The notes under the pieces: generated by a model
The model's input: only the letters and a program-made list of their open reading frames with translations
Told to the model about the DNA's origin: nothing
The model's database searches: none
Assembly (NCBI GenBank): GCA_945643635.1
Contig: CALZFC010000103.1
Span: forward strand, 716,001 to 780,000
Reading direction: 5' to 3'
Source: Allodiplogaster sudhausi
Taxonomy: Eukaryota; Nematoda; Chromadorea; Rhabditida; Diplogasteridae
DNA length: 64,000 nt
Made by a program: the position numbers and the translations under genes
In this document: piece by piece, positions 11,412 to 22,644 of the stretch
Layout of the letters: each line of letters opens with the position of its first letter
How positions within the stretch are numbered: the stretch's first letter is position 1

Positions 11412-11565
11412 CATTCGATAAATTTTCTGCAATATTTAGACGGCGTGAAATGATTGGTTTAATTAGATGAATATCTGCCGTAAGCCTGTCGCAGGCTATT
11501 ATTTATCAATTGATATTCTTCTTGCCGAAATTTTAAATGTTTACACCAAAATTTGATTTTCAAAT
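11412..11565 (+). promoter_or_regulatory. Conserved upstream box, copy E3 (MB3)
   Basis: TTCGATAAATTTTCTGCAAT, ATTTAGACGGCGTGAAATGA, GTAAGCCTGTCGCAGGC and TATTTATCAATTGATATTC. It ends about 107 bp before the MB3 ATG. Confidence 0.5.
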
Positions 11566-11671
11566 TGATAAGCGAGAAATCGAAATCCTTTGCTATAGTT
11601 AGTTACTCTTGTCGGCTCCTTTGTATCTCCTTCCAGATATTTCCGAATGAACCTCCAGCGTTTGCAACGAC

Positions 11672-14495
11672 ATGCCAGGTATGTCATTTTCTCATTGTTT
11701 TTTCCCTATCGTTAATTTACTATTTAGTTTTCAAGGTTCCACCACCTTTTAAAGAGTGATGTTCTTTGTCTTAAATGATGCTTAGTAAGTTTGACAATTA
11801 TAAACTCATTAGTGTTCCTTCGAAGATGTCGTCACAAAATTGCAGGAAAAGCTGATAATCCCATTGCGGTCGGCAAGATTCGCCTAGAGGTGCCGAATTT
11901 GGCCGAGCTGGAAACGCGAGTCAAGTCGCCGGTTGTCTACATCGCCAACATGCCTTGGTATGCTTGTCTTTTTGTGTGTTAATTAATAAAGAGTTATTAG
12001 CGCAGTAGCGATTTCGCAACGCGTGTTGAGGTTGCAACGAAATTTGACATTTTTGTTTGGACAGGCAAGAATTCGTTCTCAAAATTAAAGATCCTCGCCG
12101 AAATTTTAAACGGCACGAAAAAAGTGCTGCAACTAGTTTGTCTGAGGGTAATTTTTCAAATAGTGTTTTTAAGAATGTTTAAATGATATTGCAGGCATGT
12201 TTATGTGGAGTCGGAGTGCTCGAAGCGCACCTTGAACATCAAGCAGTTTTCCGTCTACCTCAACTGCAACGAGGACAACAAGAGTCCGCACTGGAGCTGC
12301 GAAGCTTCCGCATTCTTTAATCTGCTGTCGCCGAAAGTCGGCCGAAAGTCGCAGATCAAAACAATGGTAAGTACAATGATAAATAGTGTGTGTCCAAAAC
12401 GTTGTATGATTCGTTGTTAGCAGTAGGGGTGTTCGGGGGCCCTTGCAGTCGATGTAGGCCCTAGTCCCCGGTCCCGGGGTTGTAGCATATTCAAAATTTA
12501 TAAACCTACTACTTTAGGACACATAAATTTCCGCCATTCGGCCGCGAAATGCTAAACCATATTTTACCGATGTAGTAATTCTAGAAAATAAATTAGAATT
12601 TATTAGAATATAAAAGAGTGTCAGCCTGTGCTATCGAACTACATTTGTCTTCAGCCTGTCAGCACCTTCAACACCAAGCAAACTACATTGGGATATGCTG
12701 TTTTCATCGCGTATGACAAGGCGCTGGACCCTAAGAATGGCTTCATCCGCGAAGAAGACGGTGGAGTCGTGGTCTAGGCTACTGTCACCGTCACGAAAGT
12801 CATCGGCTTGCCGTATGTTCTTTTGTCCTTTTTTTTCTTCGTTCAATTTAACAATAAGATATTTCATTGCAATAATCGCTTGTCAATTGTTAACTTTTTA
12901 TTCACTGGTAGTATGGTGAGTTTTCTCACTCTCAAAATTACTAATTTTGTGACTAAATAATTTCAAAAAAAAAATAGTTTGATGTTCTAGTATTCATTTA
13001 CCTTTGCAGTGTGTCCGCTCTCTGCGATTTCACGGCCCCTCAGCCCAATCTCTCGGACGTCGCTCTCATCGTGGAAGGGAAGCCACTTCATGTCAGCAAG
13101 ACGGTATCTTGTCTTTCGTTGCTATCCACTTTTACCATTTACCTTGCAATCAGGTTTTTTTATCTCGCTAAAATATATTCTCAAGCCTTCACAAAGGCCA
13201 TCTTTTCCTTAAATGTCTTAGCCTTTTATCGCTCCAAAACTTCATTTCGATTATGAATTAATATAAATTTGAATTAAAACTTTTTTCTGATCCTTTATTA
13301 TTACAAAAAAAAAATGTAATGAAAGGGATTAACAAGAAAAATAGAATAAAAAGTAGTCTTTCTTCAGATCATTTACCCCTCAAAACTATAATATGCCATT
13401 ATTTCAGTACCTCGCCTTCCACTCGCCGGTTTTCAACTCGATGTTCTTCTCGGATTTTGCCGAGAAGGAAAAGAAGGAGATTCCGCTTGTGGACGTCAAG
13501 TACGACGAGTTCGTCGAACTTCTCCACGTCATCTTCCCGTCTCACAAACCGATCACAGGTTTTTTTCATCTGTTGTTCGATAATGTCACTTTAAAGAAGT
13601 TTATTTAAAAATTAAATAATACATTCTTACTCTTCCTCTTCTTCTTTATTTGAATGGTCAAGCAGCATTGGGATTTAAAAAAAGAAAGAAACGTATTCAC
13701 ATTGTCTGTTTCGGTTGTTTTACGGATCTCTTTGTAATGTTAAAAGGTTAACTAAGCAGTACATGAAAAAAAGGAGAAAGTGAGAGAGTAAGTAAGCGAA
13801 CAGCAACAAAAACGGGAAGCAAAGGAAGGGTAGTGAAATGAGGATGGGAGAAGGTGTTTGGGTGGAGGAAGGGAGGATAGCTCTCAGGACAGCTCGAGAA
13901 TCCTCTCGCCCAGCGCCGCCTTCGTCTTGTCCGAGAGGTTACAGTACCCCTTCTTGGTCTTGAGCACCTTAACGTCGTCCATCGACTTGAGCGAGTTCAA
14001 ACAGACGGACTGGAAATAGTTTCATCGTATATAATAAAGCAAATCAGTGCCGTATTCCGTCTCGGAATTAAATTAATAAAAGCCTTGTGAACGGAAAAAA
14101 TAAAAAATAAAAATAAAACCAAAATAGTACGCACCTGAAGACTGGCCAGTCTGTATCCTGCGAGGGCCGGACAGCGAGGAGATCCCACTGGTGAAGAAGC
14201 TCCTCTGGTCTGAGAACTACAGACTGGCCAGTCTTCAGGTGCGTACTATTTTGGTTTTATTTTTATTTTTAATTTTTATTTTTTCCGTTCACAAGGCTTT
14301 TATTAATTTAATTCCGAGACGGGATACGGCACTGATTTGCTTTATTATATACGATGAAACTATTTCCAGTCCGTCTGTTTGAACTCGCTCAAGTCGATGG
14401 ACGACGTTAAGGTGCTCAAGACCAAGAAGGGGTACTGTAACCTCTCGGACAAGACGAAGGCGGCGCTGGGCGAGAGGATTCTCGAGCTCTCCTGA
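11672..14495 (+). pseudogene. MB3: MATH-BTB pseudogene with a nonsense codon and a foldback 3' end
   Basis: Exons 1-6 are 11672-11678 (ATGCCAG), 11846-11957, 12195-12366, 12655-12812, 13010-13103 and 13408-13558. All have family lengths and good splice sites. Exon 4 carries an in-frame TAG at 12775-12777, where paralogues have the GAG of VVVEA. The first half of exon 7 (the [11 protein letters not shown] part) is absent. Its place is taken by an inverted copy of the gene's own 3' end (13719-14155), and exon 7 resumes at about 14157-14238 (FLRGPDSEEIPLVKKLLW), followed by exon 8 at 14370-14495. A full-length protein cannot be made. Reading through to the TAG would give MATH without BTB. Confidence 0.85.
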
Positions 14496-14659
14496 GAGCT
14501 ATCCTCCCTTCCTCCACCCAAACACCTTCTCCCATCCTCATTTCACTACCCTTCCTTTGCTTCCCGTTTTTGTTGCTGTTCGCTTACTTACTCTCTCACT
14601 TTCTCCTTTTTTTCATGTATTGCTTAGTTAACCTTTTAACATTACAAGGAGATCCGTAA
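13719..14659. repeat. Long foldback: about 440-bp inverted arms with a 62-bp loop
   Basis: The left arm (13719-14155) is the near-perfect reverse complement of the right arm (14218-14659), with spacer 14156-14217. The right arm holds the end of exon 7, intron 7, exon 8 and 3' flank of MB3. The left arm holds the same in reverse, so the same peptide (ending IICFIIYDETISSPSV-like, IPRRxTALICF) can be read outward on both strands. The arms differ by only a few substitutions and small indels. A transcript through this interval would form a hairpin of about 440 bp whose exon 8 portion matches many family members. It could be a genuine template-switch inversion or an assembly artefact. Confidence 0.9.
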
Positions 14660-14778
14660 TGATCCAAGTGTTTCTTTATTTACTGCCTTAAGTTGAAGAA
14701 TGTTGCTCATTTTGTAATTTACAATTTAATGTAACCTCATAGGCCCTTTCTGGACTCGTTAGAATTTTGCAAAATTCC

Positions 14779-14915
14779 ATTCGATAAATATTATCGCCAT
14801 ATTTAACGATGTGAAATGATGAGTAAATTCGGTGGGATCTGCCGCATTCCTTTATTTATTAATTGATGTTCTTTTCGAAATTATAAAATTTCCGCCAAAA
14901 TTTGTTTTTCAAATT
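14779..14915 (+). promoter_or_regulatory. Conserved upstream box, copy E4 (MB4)
   Basis: TTCGATAAATATTATCGCCA, ATTTAACGATGTGAAATGAT and GTAAATTCGGTGGGATCTGC, somewhat shortened (no CGCAGGC block). It ends about 118 bp before the ATG of an intact gene. Confidence 0.5.
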
Positions 14916-15032
14916 GTCGAGCTGATATGTTTGAAATCGTAATGCTTTACTGATGGTGGTTAGTTGCTGTTGTTGACTCCTTTTCTTTTCATTCCAGATC
15001 GTTCCGAACTAACCTCCAGCGTCTGCAGAGAC

Positions 15033-17345
15033 ATGTCAGGTATGCCCTTTTTCTTTCGTAATTTTATATATTGTGTCCAAGGTTCCATCACCTTTTAAAG
15101 CTTGTTCATTCCCTTAAATATTTTGTTCCTCGAAAATCTTTGAAGAAAAAAAAGATAAAAATCGTCACAATGTTGCAGTAAAAGAAGATCATCCTATTGC
15201 GGTCGGTAGGATTCGCCTGGAGGTGCCAAAACTCGCCGAGCTGAAGGCGCCCGTCAAGTCCACAGTCGTCTCCATCGCCAACATGCCGTGGTTTGTTGCG
15301 TTTTTCATGTGTCAGTTTATAAAGAGACTTGCGCATCAGCGATTTTCCGACACAAAAGGTTGACGATAATTCGTTCAAACAGTGTTAAATAGTGCTGTTA
15401 GGAATCTTCAAATATTCTTGCAGGAGTTTGGAAGTGATGTCGGAGTGCTCGAAGCGCACCTCGGACACCAAGCAGTTTTCCATCTATATTAACTGCAACG
15501 AAGACAACAAGAATCCGCACTGGAGCTGCCAAGCTTCCATAGGATTCAATCTGATGTCGTCGAAGGTCGGCCTGAAGTCACTCAGCAAAACGGTTCGTAT
15601 AGTAATGCACAGAGTTTCTCCTAGGAGTTTTATGGATTCGTTTTTAGCAGCTTCTACCAAATTTTTTACAATTTCTACTTTCCAAACGAGTTAGTGCTAT
15701 ATCTCATTCACGTAAAATGCACCTTCAGTTTGTGCACACTTTCCGCACCACGCCAACCAGCAAGGGACTTCCATCGTTCATCGCGTGGGACAAGGTGCTG
15801 GACCCTGAGAATTGCTTCATCCGCGAAAGTGACGGCGGAGTCGTAGTCGAAGCGACGGTCACCGTCACGAAAGTTGTCGTATTGCCGTATGTTATTGTAA
15901 AGTTATTTACCTTTTCAGTGTTTCGAGTCTACTGTTTCAGTTTTGGATATTTCATTGCTATTATCACCTGCGAGATGGCTATTTTTTAAACATGGGTCTT
16001 TCCTCTCTCAAAAATACTTATTTCAAGACTGAATTATTTGAAAAATGCAGATGTTTGCTGCTCCCTCTTTTCTATAATATTCATTTACCTTTTCAGTGTA
16101 TCGACTCTCTGCGACTTCACGGCCCCTCAACCGAATCTCACGGACGTCGCTCTCATCGTGGAGGAGAAGCCACTTCATGTCATCAAGACGGTATCTTTCC
16201 TCTTTTTTTTATTTTCGCTATAGTATATGCTCTCGATCTCACAACAGCCTTCAATGTTAATTACTGTAAATTTGAATTAAGACGTCTTTTTCAGATTCCT
16301 TAAAATATATAAATCAATATTAAATTGAAAAAAAAAATTAATACAAACGGCGTGTTTCTACAGATGCTTTACTCCCAACACTATCTAAATAAAAATTTAA
16401 TTTTTTCAGTACCTCGCGTGCCACTCGCCGGTCTTCCACTCGATGTTCTTCTCGGAATTTGCCGAGAAGGAGAAGAAGGAGATTCCACTTCCGGACGTCA
16501 CGTACGACGAGTTTGTGGAACTTCTTCACGTCATCTTCCCGTCACGCAAACCAGTCACAGGTTCATTCTTTTCATTTGTAACTCGATAACATCAGTGATA
16601 GGATGTCAATAAGAAGTTTATGCAAAAAAATGTAAGACTAAAAGTTCTAGAAAGTGAAGAAGAAACGTAATTCTGATCCTTCGTGTTCATTTGAATGTGT
16701 CTTTGCATTAACGTAAAAACAGTATTTTAAAATATCCATATGAGATCTTTTATGAGTGATCTTTCAGTGGAGACGGTTGAGTCTCTTCTTTGCTTGGCTG
16801 ATCGCTTCAGCATGCAAGTCGTGCTCCATTCGTGCGAGGAGTTCCTGCGTGGGCCGGACAGCGAGGAGATTCCGCTGGCGAAGAAACTGCTGTTGTCTGA
16901 CCAGTACAGACTGGCCAGCCTTCAGGTTCATACTTCATTTCAAACATATCACTGCAAGCGCTACGACCAATGAACAGAGATTCATGTTGGATCAACTTAA
17001 CTTTCGTGAGACGACACGACCCATTAAACCCAAAATCTTTGCCCGGTCCGCAGTTTTCGTGCCTTTGGCCCTTGAATTTTGGGCCGATTTTTTTTACATA
17101 TCAGGTTCCAATAGTTAATCCATCCTTTTATAATCAAGAATTTTTTTAATTTCCCGTTAACAAGTCTTATTTATTTCCTTCCGAATCTGCTATATTATGA
17201 ATGCGGATACTCTTTTCAGTCTGTCTGTTTGAATGCGCTCAAGTCGATTGACGACGTCAAGGTGCTCAAGACCAAGATGGAGTACCGCGACCTCACGGAC
17301 AAGACGAAGGTGGCGCTGGGCGAGAGGATTCTCGAGCTGAGCTGA
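15033..17345 (+). CDS. MB4: intact MATH-BTB protein (324 aa)
   Basis: Exons are 15033-15039, 15179-15290, 15424-15592, 15729-15886, 16097-16190, 16410-16560, 16768-16925 and 17220-17345: 975 nt with no stop and all GT/AG. Exon 1 adds only ATGTCAG, preceded by about 36 nt of exon after a TTCCAG acceptor that may take a spliced leader. MATH domain, about residues 4-150: ECSKRTSDTKQFSIYINCNE, NPHWSCQAS, FIAWDKVLDPENCFIRESDG. BTB, about 150-232: [20 protein letters not shown], then SPVFHSMFFSEFAEKEKKEI. C-terminal helices: [20 protein letters not shown]. Family knowledge: BTB binds CUL3, MATH binds substrates for ubiquitylation, as in MEL-26. A Cys replaces Gly in the conserved NGFIRE motif. The substrate is unknown. 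Confidence 0.85.
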
Positions 17346-17594
17346 GATTAGCTTTGCTCCTGCCAAACTACTTCCATCCTACCGGTGCCTTTTCTCCTCT
17401 TTTCTATTGTTGTTCTGTTACTTTCTCCTTTTAATTTATCCATCAGATAGTCTGATACAAGGATATCCGTATCCACTAAGCGATTTTATTTTTTTCCCTT
17501 TAAATTGACGTTTATTGCTCATTTGCAAACTACGCGTCTTGTCTTGTATAACCTCATAAGCTTTTACTTGGCTCGTTCGAATTAGCAACTTTCG

Positions 17595-17743
17595 ATTCGA
17601 TAAATTTTCCGCCATATTTCGACGTTATAGAGTGATTGGTAAATTCGGTGAATATCTGCCGTATGCCATACTTTTATTTTTCAATTGATATTCTTCTTTC
17701 CGACCGTTAATATTTCCGCTAAAATTTCATTTCATTTTGAAAT
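17595..17743 (+). promoter_or_regulatory. Conserved upstream box, copy E5 (MB5)
   Basis: TTCGATAAATTTTCCGCCAT, ATTTCGACGTTATAGAGTGA, GGTAAATTCGGTGAATATCT and GCCGTATGCC. It ends about 105 bp before the expected start codon. Confidence 0.5.
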
Positions 17744-17847
17744 AGCTGAGATGATAGTGAGAAATCGTAACCCTTTGCTGATAGTTACTCCTGCTGTCCT
17801 GTTTCGTTCCAGATCGCTCCGAATACACCTCCAGCGACTGCAGCGAC

Positions 17848-20297
17848 TTGTCAGGTATGCTCATTTTGTTATGGTTTCCAAGGTACTGCCACCTTTTATA
17901 GCCGTATATTCATGGTCTTAATGATTCTTGTTACCATCTCGGAACTATTGGCATTTTTAACATAAGTTATTAGTGTCCCTTTTGAACATATCGTCACAAA
18001 ATTACAGGAAAAGTTGAGAATCCTATTGCGGTCGGCAAGATTCGCCTGGACGTGCCGAAAGTGGCCGAGCTGAAGACGATCGTCAAGTCGCCGGTTGTCT
18101 CCATCGCTAACATGCCGTGGTTTGTTTGCCTTTTCATGTGTCAATTTATAAATAGTTATTTGCACAAGTTTTCCAACACAAAAAAGTTTAAGATAATTTG
18201 TTCAATTAATGTTAAATAGTGTTATTAGGAACCATTAATTAATCTTGCAGGAATTTGGAAGTGACGTCGGAGTGCTCGAAGCGCACCTTGGACATCAAGC
18301 AGTTTTCCATCTTTGCCTACTGCAACGTTGGCAACAAGAATCTGCACTGGAGCTGTGAAGCAAAAGTAACCTTCAATCTGCTGTCGTCGAAGAGCCGCCA
18401 GAAGTCGCACAGCCGTGAACCGGTTAGTTCAGTAAATAACAGAGCTTTTCCACATAGATTTTACATAGATTCGTTGTTAGCTGTACATACAAAATCATTT
18501 AAATTTCTATTTTACGATACATAAATTACGGCCCCCCGGTCGTAAATCGACAAACCAGTAGATGCTCACTGTTGAGCGGTGTGTAGTTGTGCACATCCCT
18601 GAGGACCGCTTCAAGAAAAGAAAAAAAAAGCCATGTTCTCGATTAGAGTTCAGAAGCGAGTCAGTGAAATCAAGCTACATGTCATTTCTGTAATATACAT
18701 GTTTTCAGATTGTGCACACTTTCTGCTCCAAGCAAAACGCCATGGGACATGCCTCGTTCATCGCGTGGGACAAGTTGCTGGACCCTGTGAATGGCTTCAT
18801 CCGCGAAGAGGACGGCGGCGTCGTGATCGAGGTTACGATCACCGTCACGAAAGTCATCGGCTGGCCGTGAGTTTTTGTAAAGTTTGATGTTTTTACTTAA
18901 CATATCACTTGCTATTATCGCATGTAAGATTTTTTTATTTAATGTTTTTGTTTTCGAGACTAAATTACATTATTATTTGCTATTCTCTATTTTCTGTGCT
19001 AATTATTTAACTTTTAAGTATGTCGACTCTCTGCGAATTCACGGCCCCCGAGCCGGATCTCACGGACATCGCTCTCATCGTGGAGGAGAAGCCACTGCAT
19101 GTCAGCAAGGCGGTATCTTATCTCTCCATTGCTATCCAATTTTACCAGTTACCATTGCAAAATCTTTTTGTCACGCTAAAGTGAATGCTCATGCCCTCAC
19201 AAGACCATCTCTCTTCCCTAAATGTCTTCCAATTAGCCTTTTATTCCTCCAAGATTGTATATCTATCGATTATGAATAAATAGAAATTTGAATTAAAGCG
19301 TCTTTTTTCAGATCCTTTTTTTCTAAAAGTAGCATAGAAATCAAGATGCCATTATTTCAGTACCTCGCGTACCACTCGCCGGTCTTCCACTCGATGTTCT
19401 TCTCGGAATTTGCCGAGAAGGAGAAGAAGGAAATTCCTCTTCCGGACGTCACGTACGACGAGTTCGTCGAACTTCTTCACGTCATCTTTCCGTCACGCAA
19501 ACCGGTCACCGGTTCTTTTTTCATCTGTCTTTCGGCAAGAATTGAGTGCGAGTATAAAAGAGGTTTAAATAAAAAGAAATGTGTAAGGCCAAGAATGAAG
19601 AGTATAAAAAAAGGAAATGAAATGTCATTCGGACACTCCTTCATTTGAATGTAATGTACCATTAACAAAAAGTATTTTAAAGAAGATCCGTAAGAGTTCT
19701 TTTTTGAGTGATTGATAAGTATTTAAAGCTGTTCTTTCAGTGGACACGGTCGAGTTTCTTCTTCGCCTGGCCGACCGCTTCAGCGTCCAAGTCGTGCTGC
19801 TGTCGTGCGAGGAATTCCTGCGAGGTCCAGATAGCGAGAAAATTCCGCTCGTGAAGAAGCTGCTCTTGGCTGACCAGTTCAGACTGGCCAGTCTTCAGGT
19901 TGAAAATTGTTTGGATATATGTCGCCGGAAACGCTGTAGACCAAATAACATATATTAACTTAACTTTTATTGGACGGTCCGGCCCTTTGGATCCAAAATT
20001 TCGGCCCGGCCCGCAGTTTTCGGGCCCTTCAGTTTTGGATTTGATTTTAAAAAAAATGTAACCTGTTAGATTCCAAGCCCTTTTTTATTTTAATTTCCCG
20101 CTTACAAGGCTTTTATTTATTTCATTCCAAAGCGGAATACGACTCCCCATTTTGGACGATACTATTTCCAGTCCGTCTGCTTGAACGCGCTCAAGTCGAT
20201 TGACGACGTCAATGAGCTCAAGACCAAGAAGGAGTTCTGCGACCTCTCGGACAAGACGAAGGCGTCACTGGGCGAGAGGATCCTCGAGCTGTGCTGA
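17848..20297 (+). CDS. MB5: MATH-BTB gene, full length but with start ATG changed to TTG
   Basis: Exons are 17848-17854, 18008-18119, 18251-18422, 18709-18866, 19019-19112, 19361-19511, 19741-19898 and 20172-20297: 978 nt, open throughout. In paralogues exon 1 reads ACATGTCAG; here it reads ACTTGTCAG, so the usual start is lost. The frame is open upstream for at least ten codons (SEYTSSDCSD) with no ATG, and the next in-frame Met is inside exon 2 (the NMPW end of the MATH segment) or later. Either TTG is used, or another start gives an N-truncated protein, or the gene is dead. Intron 4 ends in AAG rather than CAG. Exon content is typical: FIAWDKLLDPVNGFIREEDG, CEFTAPEPDLTDIALIVEEK. Confidence 0.65.
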
Positions 20298-20572
20298 GCT
20301 CTGCTACCCACCTCCTCCCATACTCCTGCCCCATTATCTCTTCCTTTTTTTCTCATTCTCTTACTCGTTCACTTTTTTACTTTTCATGTATTGATCAATT
20401 ACCCTGTTAACATTACGAAGAGATCCGTATACACCAAGTGTTCTTTTTTTCTTATTTACTGCCTTAAATTGAAGAATATTTAAGCTTAAAACAAACGTTG
20501 TTACCATTTCTTTGAAAGCTTTGCATTTCTTTTCTTTGTGTTCCTTCGAAGATAATCGGCACCAAATTGCAG

Positions 20573-22215
20573 GAAACGACTGTAATCCTATTGCGGTCGG
20601 CAAGGTTCGACTGGACTTGCCAAAGCTCGCCGAGCTGGGGAAGAGCGTCTGGTCGCCGGATTTTTCCATCGCCAATCTGCCGTGGTTTGTGTGCATTTTT
20701 ATGTGTCTAGTTATTTAGTGCGTTTCCTCACTACTAAGCCCTTTTTCATTGAGAAACATGATGCATTTAATGGTCGCCTGTTTAGCGCATTTTGTCTGCC
20801 TCTCTGTTTGCGAGAAACTCCGTCGTTGCTTGTAAGGTATGATTGTGTTTCACGATTGCCAATCACTCTTCCATCCTCATTCGTGTTTTCGCATTTTGCT
20901 TCTGGTCAATTCGAGAACCTTTCTTGTAAATATGACAATAACTAGAATCAAATGTCCATCTGTTTTCCAGAAACTTGTGACAACACACGGAGTCCTCTCT
21001 GCTGTTTTTGGCGCGGTGCCAGGCGACTTCAGCGAGCCACTCCTTCTTCGCTTCTCTGCACTCAATGACGTGCTGTTCGAAGATGTCAATGGTTAGCAGG
21101 GGAATGCCTTACCTTATATAAGAGGATGTTTACCTTTTTAATAAGGATTATAACTAAAAGAAACTCGCAAATTGAAGTTGGTTCTTGCACATTCGGCTTC
21201 TGTTCTGTGATATGATTAGTGCGTATTGAATGAGCTTTTATGTGGCTTTATTTTTGGCAATTAAGGATAATAAAGAATAAATTAAAGCATAAAGTCAGGA
21301 GAGACTACGCCGATGAAGTGAGTTCTGAGCGCAGTCGCGAAAAGAAGTCTTGAGGGCTGCAGGCATCTTCGTCTTTTCGTTTACGAAGAAGGCGAGAAGT
21401 TTCTTCAACAGATCGGTTAGTATAAACATTTTGCGTAATGTGATAATTCTTTATATAATATCGTTCTTTTCTGCGTTTGGAGCTATTTTACGTACTTTGT
21501 TCGTGATAAAAGCATATCGAATCGCTGAAAAAGCGTACTGCCCGTGGTTTGTTAGGATCATTTGTTTATGGTCTATTAATGTATTTTCTGCTTTACGAAG
21601 TTATGAAATTCAGGGTTTTATAATAGTATTCTGTTCTGGTAATTTTCCGTTTAGTAATTTGTATAAATGAACTTCTTATTTTAAGCTAGCATGAGAATTT
21701 CTTTTTTTGGAAAGAAATGAAGAATTTGGTTAATTTAGTTGCCATGGTCGAGGGTCTTCTTCGCTTGGCCGACCGCTTCAGCATGCAAATGGTGCTGTAT
21801 TCGTGCGATGAGTTCCTGCGTGGGCAGGACAGCCAGGAGATTCCGCTGGCCAAGAAGCTACTCTGGTCTGACCAGTACAGACTGGCCACTCTTCAGGTGA
21901 ATGCTTCATTTCATACTAATCGCTGGAACTTTTTCTACAACTTGCTCTTAAAAAATAACTCATTGGATTTTCCACATGCAAGTATGTTTTTAAATTATTA
22001 TTATGATTTATATTATTCTTTTTGTTTGAAGAATATATATTGCTATTAAATTCTATTTTAGAAAATGGCACATGTTCTTCTCTTTTCAGTATATCTGCCT
22101 GGAGAAGATCAAGACGATCGATGATGTCAGAGTGCTCAAGAGAACTACGGAGTACGGCGACTTCTCGAGAACGATGATTGATGCGCTGCTCGAGCGGATT
22201 CTCGAGATCGGCTAA
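20573..22215 (+). pseudogene. MB6: chimeric MATH-BTB remnant (exons 2, 7 and 8 only)
   Basis: Exon 2 (20573-20684, 112 nt, LDLPKLAELGKSVWSPDFS) closely matches MB11 exon 2. Then exons 3-6 are missing, and exon 7 (21739-21896) and exon 8 (22090-22215, YICLEKIKTIDDVRVLK, MB8 subtype) follow. There is no upstream box and no ATGTCAG exon; MB5's stop is only 275 bp away. The acceptor of exon 7 is ATTTAG. The 1.05 kb between exons 2 and 7 is unlike any other unit and holds at least one exon-like segment. It cannot encode a MATH-BTB protein. Confidence 0.8.
20971..21415 (+). other. Foreign exon-like segments inside MB6
   Basis: 20971-21091 lies between a strong TTTTCCAG acceptor and GTTAGC and reads THGVLSAVFGAVPGDFSE, LLLRFSALNDVLFEDVN. 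A second candidate, 21363-21415, lies between CTGCAG and GTTAGT and reads IFVFSFTKKARSFFNRS; the phases of the two are compatible. The base composition is gene-like and nothing similar occurs elsewhere in the window. This may be a piece of another gene joined into the array during the MB6 rearrangement. The family is not recognised. Confidence 0.35.
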
Positions 22216-22392
22216 TTGGAAGGGCATCTTCCTGTCCTCGTCGACACTCCCCCTTCAAACCTATTTGCGTATCCGCCAAGTGTTTTTTTTAATTATGACT
22301 TGTTGCTTTAAATGGAAGAATATTGCTCATTTGGCAATATGTGCCTTTTATGTATGTAACCCGTAAAATGACTCGTTAGATTTTGCAACGTC

Positions 22393-22546
22393 TATTCGAT
22401 AAATTTTCCGCCATATTTAGACGATGTGAAATGATGTGTTAAATTCGGTGAACATCTGCCGTAAGCCTGTCGCAGGCCAATATTTATCAATTGATATTCT
22501 TCTTGCCGAACTTTTAAATATTTTCATCAAAAATTTAGTTTTCAAA
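22393..22546 (+). promoter_or_regulatory. Conserved upstream box, copy E7 (MB7)
   Basis: TTCGATAAATTTTCCGCCAT, ATTTAGACGATGTGAAATGA, GTCGCAGGCC and TTATCAATTGATATTCTTC: one of the most complete copies, yet it sits before a dead gene. It ends about 98 bp before the ATG. Confidence 0.5.
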
Positions 22547-22644
22547 AAGCGAGAAATCGCAATCCTTTGCCGGAGTTACTCCTGTTGGCTCCTTTTTGTT
22601 TCCTTCTAGATAGTTCCGACTTAATCTCCAGCGTTTGCAGCGGC

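Noticed and set aside
11672..14495. MB3 as a functional truncated MATH-only protein
   Set aside because: Possible in principle up to the TAG at 12775, but the lost exon 7 half and the foldback show the gene is damaged, so it is annotated as a pseudogene.
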